The position numbers and the translations under genes were made by a program. A stretch of 11,552 nucleotides of DNA from assembly GCA_023389455.1 (NCBI GenBank), contig JAEWEJ010000274.1, positions 1-11,552 of the forward strand, given 5' to 3'. Shown here one piece after another: positions 1 to 5,687 of the stretch. The notes below the pieces were generated by a model that worked only from the letters and a program-made list of their open reading frames with translations, was not told where the DNA came from and searched no databases. The stretch's first letter is position 1. Each line of letters opens with the position of its first letter. The stretch is from Actinomycetes bacterium (GTDB taxonomy: Bacteria > Actinomycetota > Actinomycetes > Actinomycetales > Cellulomonadaceae).

Positions 1-158
1 GCGACGACGACGACCCGCTGCGCGCGGGCGGTGGCCGCCGCGACCGCCTCCGCCGACGCAGCCCGCAGACCCACCAGGACGGGGTCGTCCGGGCCTCGGC
101 CCGCCGTGCCCGGCAGCAGCAGGACGGTGTCCGGGACGAGAGCGGCGGCGGCGAGCAC
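1..158 (-). CDS. Class III extradiol dioxygenase subunit B-like protein, N-terminal part (cut by left edge)
   Basis: Only the first 52 codons are present; the rest lies beyond position 1. The translation begins VLAAAALVPDTVLLLPGTAG and continues to a hydrophobic strand ending in a run of valines (RVVVV). This is the pattern I know from the actinobacterial protein annotated as 'class III extradiol dioxygenase subunit B-like', usually found between miaB and miaA. It is thought to share the LigB/MEMO fold, but its reaction in these bacteria is not established. No metal-binding residues can be judged from this fragment. The GTG at 158 is chosen because the family starts directly with this LVAAALVPDPP-like strand. 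A TACGGT -10-like hexamer lies 6 nt upstream, which suits a leaderless mRNA, and there is no Shine-Dalgarno. It is divergent from the YbjN pair. Family assignment rests on recalled similarity over a short piece. Confidence 0.72.
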   Translation of the reverse strand, partial: MLAAAALVPDTVLLLPGTAGRGPDDPVLVGLRAASAEAVAAATARAQRVVVV

Positions 159-164
159 GCACCG

Positions 165-170
165 ACCGTA
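165..170 (-). promoter_or_regulatory. Candidate -10 element of a leaderless promoter for the dioxygenase-like gene
   Basis: The minus strand reads TACGGT, fitting the actinobacterial TANNNT -10 consensus, followed by 6 nt and then the GTG start. That spacing would put the transcription start at or next to the start codon. No TTGACA-like -35 is visible 17 bp upstream. The call is based on position and consensus only. Confidence 0.4.
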
Positions 171-217
171 ACGCGCGCGGACGGGCGCCCGGCACGCTCG
201 TGGTCGGCGGCGCCGGG

Positions 218-223
218 TAGGGT
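218..223 (+). promoter_or_regulatory. Candidate -10 element of a leaderless promoter for the first YbjN gene
   Basis: TAGGGT fits TANNNT and ends 7 nt before the ATG at 231, so the transcript may start at the A of the start codon. No GGAGG-like ribosome site precedes the ATG, although GGGTAGGG at 215-222 could serve weakly as one. With the element at 165-170 it forms a compact divergent promoter pair inside a 72-bp gap. Confidence 0.42.
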
Positions 224-230
224 CGGACCC

Positions 231-815
231 ATGGGGTGGTTCCGTCAGCGCGCACGCCGGTGGTGGTCCGGCTCCCGGCCGGTCACCGGTGCGTCCGAGC
301 TCACCGTGGACGACGCCGACCTGCACGACCGCGTCGCCGAGCTGCTCGCGCGCGAGCTGGGGTCCGCCGAGCACGGCCCGACGTTCCCGACGCCGGTGTC
401 GCCCGCGCGGATCGCGTCGTGGATGTCCGAGAACCAGTTCTCGTACTTCGTCGACAACGACGGAGACCTCGGTGGCCTGTGGCGCGGGCGGCTCTTCTAC
501 TTCTTCCTCTTCGGCGAGCAGGCGGAGATCCTGCAGGTCCGTGGGCAGTGGCACCGCGAGCTCGCCATCGAACGGCTCGAGGAGGTGCTCGACCTGTGCA
601 ACGAGTGGAACGCCGAGCGGATCTGGCCGAAGGCGTACGCCCGCGTGCGTGACAACGGCCGGGTGCACGTCGTCGCGGAGGTCGCCACCGACCTGGAGCA
701 CGGCGCGACCGACGCCCAGCTCAGCCAGATCCTCTTCTGCGGCCTGTCGACCGGCAGCATGCTCTTCGACGCCCTCGACGAGCGGTACCCCGACCCCGCG
801 GGGACGGCACCGTGA
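231..815 (+). CDS. YbjN domain-containing protein (first of a tandem pair)
   Basis: A 194-residue soluble protein with no signal peptide or membrane segment. After a basic start (MGWFRQRARRWW) and a variable region, the YbjN-like domain runs from about residue 54 to 185. Landmarks are SYFVDNDGDLGGLW (71-84), a strand rich in F and Y (89-94), EILQVRGQWHRE (99-110), CNEWNAERIWPKAY (123-136) and the C-terminal Q-rich helix DAQLSQILFCG (161-171). YbjN proteins have a fold like type III secretion chaperones; in E. coli YbjN affects motility and stress traits, but the actinobacterial role is unknown. The stop codon overlaps the next gene start by 4 bases (GTGA), implying translational coupling. The neighbouring gene is clearly a paralogue. 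The ATG at 231 is favoured by the -10-like hexamer 7 nt upstream. Confidence 0.85.
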   Translation: MGWFRQRARRWWSGSRPVTGASELTVDDADLHDRVAELLARELGSAEHGPTFPTPVSPARIASWMSENQFSYFVDNDGDLGGLWRGRLFYFFLFGEQAEILQVRGQWHRELAIERLEEVLDLCNEWNAERIWPKAYARVRDNGRVHVVAEVATDLEHGATDAQLSQILFCGLSTGSMLFDALDERYPDPAGTAP

Positions 816-1336
816 CCGCGCCGGGCTGGCTCCTGCGCGTGCTCGGTGGCCTCGCCAAGCCCACGAAGGGACGCGTCCTGGACGACGAGGCGCCACGGCC
901 GCTGACCCGGGACCGCGTGGCGGACTACCTGCTCTCGCGGGGCTACCGCTTCGTCGTGGACGACGACGGCGACCTCACCGGCACGTGGGACGGCAGCCGG
1001 TTCTGGTTCCTGCTGCTGGGCGACCAGCAGGAGATCCTGCAGGTGCGGGGTCGCTGGCACCGCGCGCTCCCCCTCGAGCAGAAGCGCGCGCTGTCCCTGG
1101 CGATCAACGACTGGAACCGCGAGCGCATCTGGCCCAAGGCGTACGTGCGCGAGGAGGAGGGCGCGCTCGCCGTGTACGCGGAGGTCTCGGCGGACCTCGA
1201 GCCCGGTGTCACCGACGTCCAGCTCGCGCAGCTCCTCGCCTGCGGGCTCGGGACCGGTGTGCAGCTCTTCGCCGCCCTCGAGCCCGCCGTACCGGGCGAC
1301 GGCTCCCCGACGACCGACGACGTGCCGGACAACTGA
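812..1336 (+). CDS. YbjN domain-containing protein (second of a tandem pair)
   Basis: A 174-residue soluble protein paralogous to the preceding one. Matching landmarks are FVVDDDGDLTGTW (47-59), EILQVRGRWHRA (74-85), INDWNRERIWPKAY (98-111), a strand-forming AVYAEVSADLE (120-130) and DVQLAQLLACGLGTG (135-149). The shared words ILQVRG.WHR and ER.WPKAY are nearly identical in both proteins, so a local duplication is likely. The GTG start at 812 lies inside the stop of the upstream gene, and its upstream ribosome site is poor, which fits coupled translation. The tail after residue 160 is acidic and probably disordered. The stop is 3 bases from the stop of the convergent transporter gene. The biochemical function is unknown; a chaperone- or adaptor-like role, perhaps as a hetero-oligomer with its partner, is a guess. 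Confidence 0.85.
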   Translation: MTAPGWLLRVLGGLAKPTKGRVLDDEAPRPLTRDRVADYLLSRGYRFVVDDDGDLTGTWDGSRFWFLLLGDQQEILQVRGRWHRALPLEQKRALSLAINDWNRERIWPKAYVREEEGALAVYAEVSADLEPGVTDVQLAQLLACGLGTGVQLFAALEPAVPGDGSPTTDDVPDN

Positions 1337-1339
1337 CGG

Positions 1340-2929
1340 TCACAGGCCCCCGAGCACCTGGCCGAGCACGATCTTCGTGATCATGGCGGCGGGGTACACC
1401 AGCGCGTACCCCAGTGCGACGCGCGCGTCGTAGCCGGTCCGGCCGTTGGCGAACGCGAGGACGGCGGGCTGCGTCTGCGTCCCGGCGACGATGCCGGACA
1501 GCCGCGTGCCGCCGACCCGCAGGACGCGCCGCATCACGACGTACAGCCCGACGGCCACGACCCCGGTGACGAGCACCCCCAGCACGAGGATGCGCAGCCA
1601 CTCCCCCGACGTGAACGCGGCGCCGATCTGCGAGCCGGCACGGCACCCGGCCTGCGCGAGGAACATGAGCAGCCCGAGCTCGGCGACCGTCTGCGCCGCC
1701 GTGTACGGCATCGCCGTGACGACCGGTCCGATACGTCCGAGCCGCCCCAGCACCAGCCCGACCACGAGCGTGCCCGCGGCCGAGCCGATGGAGAAGTGCC
1801 CGCCGGGCACCGGGAAGACCACCGCACCCAGCAGGATGCCCGCGGTCATGCCGAGACCGAGGACGACCGGCACGATGTCCGAGAGCCCGCGCGAGGAGTC
1901 GCCGAACCAGCTCGACACCTCGGACATCCGCTCGCGCGGCGCGATGACCCGCACGCGGTCGCCCAGCTGCAGCTGGAAGTCGTCGGTCGCGACGACGTCG
2001 ACGTCGCCGCGTCGTACGCGCGAGATGGTCGCGCCGAAGCGGTGCAGCAGGTCGAGCTCGCCGATGGTGTGGCCCGCCACCCGTTCCGTCGAGACGGTCA
2101 CACGGCGCATGTCGAGGTACATCCGGTCGGCCTCGAGCCGGTGGGACGACGCGTGCCCCAGCTCGCGCGTCACCGCCTCGACGTCGTCCACCGGCCCGAC
2201 GACCGTCACCAGGTCGTCGAGCAGCAGCTGGTCACCGCCGCTCGCGGTCCTGATGGGCGCCTGCTCGCCGTGCCGCACCCGGGAGAACTTGATCCGCTCG
2301 CCGTGCCGCTCCTCCAGGTCCTGGACCCTCGGCCCGCCCGTCACCTCGACCCGCACCGTCCGCGTGACGAGCGTCGGGGGTACGTCCGTGTCGAGGTCCC
2401 GGTGCCGCAGCGCCGCGGAGACAGCGACGAGCATGCCGACGACCCCGAACAGGTACGTCACGGCGTAGCCGATGGTCGGCCCCGTGGCGTCTCCGGCGGC
2501 CTCGCGTGCCGCGGCCAGGGCCGGGGTGTTCGTCACCGCTCCCGCCCACGCACCCGCGACCACCGCACGGTCCAGGCCCAGCACGCTGCCCGCGCCGACC
2601 GCGACGACCGCGCTGGCCGTCAGCACTCCGGCGACGGCGAGGATGGGCGCGAGGCTGCGCCGCAGCGACGAGAAGAACGTGGCACCCGACACCAGCCCGA
2701 CGCAGAACGTGAAGAGGGCGAGCCCGAACGTGCCGAGGGCCTCGGTGATCTCGAGCTCCACGCCCCTCGACGCGGCCCAGGCCGACATCGCGATGGCGAG
2801 GAAGAGGACCGCGGCCGCACCCAGTCCGACGCCGCGCACCTTCACGTGCCCGATCGCCGACCCGACACCGATGACCACGACCAGCAGCAGGACGGGCTGC
2901 TGGGACAGGAAGAGGAAGACCTCGGACAT
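1340..2929 (-). CDS. AspT/YidE-type membrane transporter with two RCK_C domains
   Basis: A 529-residue protein with the layout of the aspartate:alanine exchanger (AAEx) family: membrane half, two cytosolic TrkA-C/RCK_C domains, membrane half. Residues 10-165 hold about five hydrophobic segments and the motif AVTNTPALAAA. Two alpha/beta RCK_C units follow at about 175-250 and 260-340, the second starting near RRVTVS and ending in GDRVRVIAPRE. Residues 360-529 hold the second membrane half with GIVAGTQTQPAVLAFA, the repeat of the first-half TPAL motif and a family hallmark. AspT exchanges aspartate for alanine; most relatives have unknown substrates, so none is claimed. The ATG at 2929 has GGAG 6 nt upstream and starts just before the first membrane helix. 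An alternative ATG at 2977 adds 16 residues and has a stronger GGAGGG site. It lies 126 bp downstream of miaB on the same strand and could be cotranscribed with it. Confidence 0.88.
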   Translation of the reverse strand: MSEVFLFLSQQPVLLLVVVIGVGSAIGHVKVRGVGLGAAAVLFLAIAMSAWAASRGVELEITEALGTFGLALFTFCVGLVSGATFFSSLRRSLAPILAVAGVLTASAVVAVGAGSVLGLDRAVVAGAWAGAVTNTPALAAAREAAGDATGPTIGYAVTYLFGVVGMLVAVSAALRHRDLDTDVPPTLVTRTVRVEVTGGPRVQDLEERHGERIKFSRVRHGEQAPIRTASGGDQLLLDDLVTVVGPVDDVEAVTRELGHASSHRLEADRMYLDMRRVTVSTERVAGHTIGELDLLHRFGATISRVRRGDVDVVATDDFQLQLGDRVRVIAPRERMSEVSSWFGDSSRGLSDIVPVVLGLGMTAGILLGAVVFPVPGGHFSIGSAAGTLVVGLVLGRLGRIGPVVTAMPYTAAQTVAELGLLMFLAQAGCRAGSQIGAAFTSGEWLRILVLGVLVTGVVAVGLYVVMRRVLRVGGTRLSGIVAGTQTQPAVLAFANGRTGYDARVALGYALVYPAAMITKIVLGQVLGGL

Positions 2930-2977
2930 GACCGGCTCCAGTCGGGCTGCGGGCGGCGACGGCGCCACCGCACCCAT

Positions 2978-2990
2978 TGAAGCCCTCCGC
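2978..2990 (-). promoter_or_regulatory. Strong ribosome-binding site before the alternative transporter start at 2977
   Basis: On the minus strand GGAGGG stands about 5 nt before an in-frame ATG at 2977. This is a better Shine-Dalgarno than the GGAG before the ATG at 2929. If it is used, the transporter gains the short N-terminal extension MGAVAPSPPAARLEPV. The hydrophobic start of the family favours 2929; the ribosome site favours 2977. Both may be used. Confidence 0.4.
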
Positions 2991-3055
2991 GCGTCGTCGC
3001 ACGTGGTCCGAAGGGCCCGGTCGTGCACGCGTCGCGGCCGGCGGCGCCTCGGCGG

Positions 3056-4681
3056 TCAGCCGAGCGGGCGACCGACCACCGGCAGTCCCAGCACGACCGG
3101 CCCGGGGGGCGTGGGCGCGGCGGACCCGCACGCCGACCCGCCGTCGCCGTGGGTGTGCTCGTCACGGCCCTCGGCCCGCGCCTGCCACGCGTCCCCCGCG
3201 CGGGTGCGCCGCACCCGGAACGCGCCGTCGGGCTCGAGACCCGAGTCGGCGACCAGGTGGTGGGGCGCGGCGTGCGTCACCCGCACGGTCACCAGGTCGC
3301 CGGGGCGCGGGGCGTCCGCGCGTGGCAGACCGGCGGGCAGCGCGAGGTGGACGAGGCGGTTGTCGGCCGCACGACCCGAGATGCGGGCCGTCGCGCCGTC
3401 CTTGCGACCCTCGCCCTCGGCGACGAGCACGTCGACCGTCCGCCCGACCTGCGCGGCGTTCTCCTCCGCGGAGATCCGCTCCTGCAGCGCCACGAGCCGC
3501 TCGTAGCGCTCCTGGACCACCTGCTTCGGGAGCTGGTCGGGCAGGTCCGCAGCGGGCGTGCCCGGGCGCGGCGAGTACTGGAACGTGAAGGCCGAGGAGA
3601 ACCGGGACCGCTCGACGACGCGCAGCGTCTCCTCGAAGTCCTCCTCCGTCTCGCCCGGGAACCCGACGATGACGTCCGTCGTGATGGCCGCGTGCGGGAT
3701 CGCGGCCCGCACCCGGTCGAGGATCCCGAGGAAGCGCTCCGCACGGTACGAGCGACGCATCGCGCGCAGCACCCTGTCGGAGCCCGACTGCAACGGCATG
3801 TGCAGCTGCGGCATGACGGTCGGGGTGCTCGCCATCGCGTCGATCACGTCGTCGGTGAACGCCGCGGGGTGGGGGGACGTGAACCGCACCCGCTCCAGGC
3901 CGGGGACCGCGCCGACCGCCCGCAGCAGCTTGCCGAACGCGTGGCGGTCTCCGAAGCCCACGCCGTAGGAGTTGACGTTCTGCCCGAGCAGCGTGACCTC
4001 GACCGCCCCCTGGTCGACGAGCGCGGCGACCTCCGCCAGCACGTCGCCCGGCCGGCGGTCGCGCTCCTTGCCGCGCAGGTGCGGCACGATGCAGAACGTG
4101 CAGGTGTTGTTGCACCCGACGGAGATCGACACCCACCCGGCGTAGACCGACTCACGGCGCGTCGGCAGCGTGCTGGGGAAGACCTGGAGCGACTCCGCGA
4201 TCTCCACCTGCGCGGTCTCGTTGTGCCGCGCCCGCTCCAGCAGGGCGGGCAGGACGTCGAGGTTGTGCGTGCCGAACACCACGTCCACCCACGGCGCGCG
4301 CTCGACGATGCCGGCCCGGTCCTTCTGCGCGAGGCACCCGCCGACCGCGATCTGCATCCCGCCCGGGCGCGTGCGCTTGGCACCCGCCAGCCGCCCGAGG
4401 TTGCCGTACAGCTTGTCGGCGGCGTTCTCGCGCACCGCGCACGTGTTGATCACCAGCACGTCGACGTCCTCGGCCGCGGCCGCGGCCGGCGACGCGGCGA
4501 CGTAGCCGGCCTGCTCGAGCATGCCGGCCATGTGCTCGGAGTCGTGCACGTTCATCTGGCAGCCGAGCGTCTTGACGAGGTAGGTGCGAGGGTGCGCGGA
4601 CGCGTCGCCGCGCTCGTGGGCGGATCCCGTCGCGGGCTCCGTCGCGCGCGCGGGCGCAGGGAGGGGCAGGGTGGTGGACAT
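3056..4681 (-). CDS. miaB: tRNA (N6-isopentenyl adenosine(37)-C2)-methylthiotransferase MiaB
   Basis: A 541-residue radical-SAM enzyme that adds a methylthio group to C2 of i6A37 in tRNAs reading UNN codons. The N-terminal UPF0004 domain (about 32-150) carries the auxiliary-cluster cysteines C41 (TLGCQMN), C81 (NTCAVRE) and C116 (GGCLAQ). The radical-SAM domain (about 175-400) has the CxxxCxxC motif at C190, C194 and C197 (VGCNNTCTFC). LLGQNVNSYG, FTSPHP, HMPLQSGS and DVIVGFPGET are all present and are MiaB-specific hallmarks. A TRAM domain follows (about 406-475). About 30 extra N-terminal residues and a low-complexity C-terminal tail of about 65 residues make it longer than E. coli MiaB (474 aa). 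The start is set at the ATG at 4681; a GTG at 4735 is in frame but has poor support. It is transcribed divergently from gluA, with the AspT-like gene downstream. Confidence 0.97.
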   Translation of the reverse strand: MSTTLPLPAPARATEPATGSAHERGDASAHPRTYLVKTLGCQMNVHDSEHMAGMLEQAGYVAASPAAAAAEDVDVLVINTCAVRENAADKLYGNLGRLAGAKRTRPGGMQIAVGGCLAQKDRAGIVERAPWVDVVFGTHNLDVLPALLERARHNETAQVEIAESLQVFPSTLPTRRESVYAGWVSISVGCNNTCTFCIVPHLRGKERDRRPGDVLAEVAALVDQGAVEVTLLGQNVNSYGVGFGDRHAFGKLLRAVGAVPGLERVRFTSPHPAAFTDDVIDAMASTPTVMPQLHMPLQSGSDRVLRAMRRSYRAERFLGILDRVRAAIPHAAITTDVIVGFPGETEEDFEETLRVVERSRFSSAFTFQYSPRPGTPAADLPDQLPKQVVQERYERLVALQERISAEENAAQVGRTVDVLVAEGEGRKDGATARISGRAADNRLVHLALPAGLPRADAPRPGDLVTVRVTHAAPHHLVADSGLEPDGAFRVRRTRAGDAWQARAEGRDEHTHGDGGSACGSAAPTPPGPVVLGLPVVGRPLG

Positions 4682-4689
4682 CGCTCCCC

Positions 4690-4695
4690 AGGGTA
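4690..4695 (-). promoter_or_regulatory. Candidate -10 element for miaB
   Basis: The minus strand reads TACCCT (a TANNNT match), then 8 nt, then the miaB ATG at 4681. Transcription would begin within about two bases of the start codon. The intervening GGGGAG is too close to the ATG to be a good Shine-Dalgarno, which also argues for leaderless initiation. No convincing -35 is seen. Confidence 0.35.
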
Positions 4696-4756
4696 CGTCC
4701 CCCGCCGCGCGCGACCCGCACCGCGCAGCGGCCACCGGACGTACCGGAGAAGTCGT

Positions 4757-4783
4757 GTGAACCCGCTGTTACGGGACCGTGAC
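4757..4783 (+). promoter_or_regulatory. Putative GlnR-type operator upstream of gluA
   Basis: Three half-sites start exactly 11 bp apart: GTGAA(C) at 4757, GTTAC at 4768 and GTGAC at 4779, each separated by 6 nt. The actinobacterial GlnR consensus is a series of gTnAc and GaAAc half-sites with 6-nt spacers, i.e. one per helical turn. The array ends about 45 bp before the predicted gluA transcription start, a position suited to activation. The last two sites also form an imperfect palindrome (GTTACGG, 2 nt, CCGTGAC; one mismatch), so a dimeric repressor site is an alternative reading. Confidence 0.4.
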
Positions 4784-4815
4784 GTGCATTCGTGGCGAAC
4801 GCAACATCTCACCCG

Positions 4816-4821
4816 TAGGTT
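4816..4821 (+). promoter_or_regulatory. Candidate -10 element of a leaderless gluA promoter
   Basis: TAGGTT fits TANNNT and ends 6 nt before the gluA ATG at 4828, placing the transcription start on or beside the A of ATG. A weak -35-like TGGCGA lies 17 bp upstream at 4793-4798. No proper Shine-Dalgarno precedes the ATG, whereas gluB and gluC both have one. Confidence 0.45.
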
Positions 4822-4827
4822 CGACCA

Positions 4828-5622
4828 ATGGCCGACAGCATCACGGCGGAACCCCGCACGTCAGAGGCGGGTACCCGCCCCACGGGTGAGCCGCTCATCG
4901 TCCTCGAGCACGTCGAGAAGCACTTCGGCGCGCTGCACGTCCTGCGGGACGTCGACCTCACGGTGCACCGGGGCGAGGTGGTCGTCGTCATCGGTCCGTC
5001 GGGCTCCGGCAAGTCGACGCTGTGCCGGACGATCAACCGCCTCGAGACCATCGACTCGGGCACCATCACGATCGACGGCAAGCCGCTGCCGGCCGAGGGG
5101 CGCGAGCTCGCGCGGCTGCGCGCCGACGTCGGGATGGTCTTCCAGTCGTTCAACCTGTTCGCCCACCGGACCGTGCTGGAGAACGTGACGCTCGGGCAGG
5201 TGAAGGCGAAGGGCGTGCGACCGGCCCAGGCCAAGCAGACGGCGATGGCCCTGCTCGAGCGCGTCGGCGTCGCCGACCAGGCCGCCAAGCGCCCGGCGCA
5301 GCTCTCCGGAGGGCAGCAGCAGCGTGTCGCGATCGCCCGCGCGCTGGCCATGAAGCCCAAGGCGATGCTGTTCGACGAGCCGACGTCCGCCCTCGACCCC
5401 GAGATGATCAACGAGGTCCTCGACGTCATGGTCGGGCTCGCCCACGACGGCATGACGATGATCGTCGTCACGCACGAGATGGGCTTCGCGCGGCGCGCGG
5501 CCCACCGCGTGGTCTTCATGGACGCCGGGCAGGTCGTCGAGCAGGCCGACCCCGAGACCTTCTTCACGGCGCCGCGCAGCGAGCGGGCCCGCGACTTCCT
5601 GTCCAAGATCCTGACCCACTGA
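4828..5622 (+). CDS. gluA: Glutamate/polar amino acid ABC transporter, ATP-binding protein
   Basis: A 264-residue ABC ATPase of the polar amino acid uptake (PAAT) family, which powers import through the GluC-GluD permease pair. Visible motifs are Walker A GPSGSGKST (56-64), Q-loop glutamine 106 in VFQSFNLF, signature LSGGQQQR (159-166), Walker B MLFDEP (180-185) with catalytic Glu184, D-loop SALD (187-190) and H-loop His216 in VTHEMGF. Family-typical phrases HFGALHVLRDVDL and CRTINRLE support the amino-acid subclass and closely resemble GluA of Corynebacterium and Streptomyces. The first 20 residues are a short non-conserved extension. It is the first gene of a four-gene operon, 65 bp before gluB. 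Upstream lie a putative leaderless promoter and a GlnR-like half-site array. Glutamate as substrate is inferred from similarity to characterised operons. Confidence 0.95.
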   Translation: MADSITAEPRTSEAGTRPTGEPLIVLEHVEKHFGALHVLRDVDLTVHRGEVVVVIGPSGSGKSTLCRTINRLETIDSGTITIDGKPLPAEGRELARLRADVGMVFQSFNLFAHRTVLENVTLGQVKAKGVRPAQAKQTAMALLERVGVADQAAKRPAQLSGGQQQRVAIARALAMKPKAMLFDEPTSALDPEMINEVLDVMVGLAHDGMTMIVVTHEMGFARRAAHRVVFMDAGQVVEQADPETFFTAPRSERARDFLSKILTH

Positions 5623-5687
5623 CCCCGCCCCTGCGACCGCAGCACCCCCCGACCGAGCCCACGAAGGACGAACGAAGGGAAGCACTC

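Noticed and set aside
1796..2980. Plus-strand open frame of about 390 codons antisense to the AspT-like gene
   Set aside because: It is a histidine/arginine/aspartate-rich mirror translation with no hydrophobic core or motif.
4768..4783. The same bases read as a simple dimeric repressor palindrome (GTTACGG-GA-CCGTGAC)
   Set aside because: The symmetry has one mismatch and does not explain the third half-site at 4757. The phased GlnR-like reading covers more of the pattern, so this is kept only as an alternative.
3023..5188. Very long open frame on the plus strand (about 720 codons) antisense to miaB and running into gluA
   Set aside because: It is an artefact of high GC content: the translation is Arg/Ala/Pro-rich low-complexity sequence with no motif, while miaB and gluA on the same bases have full sets of family motifs.
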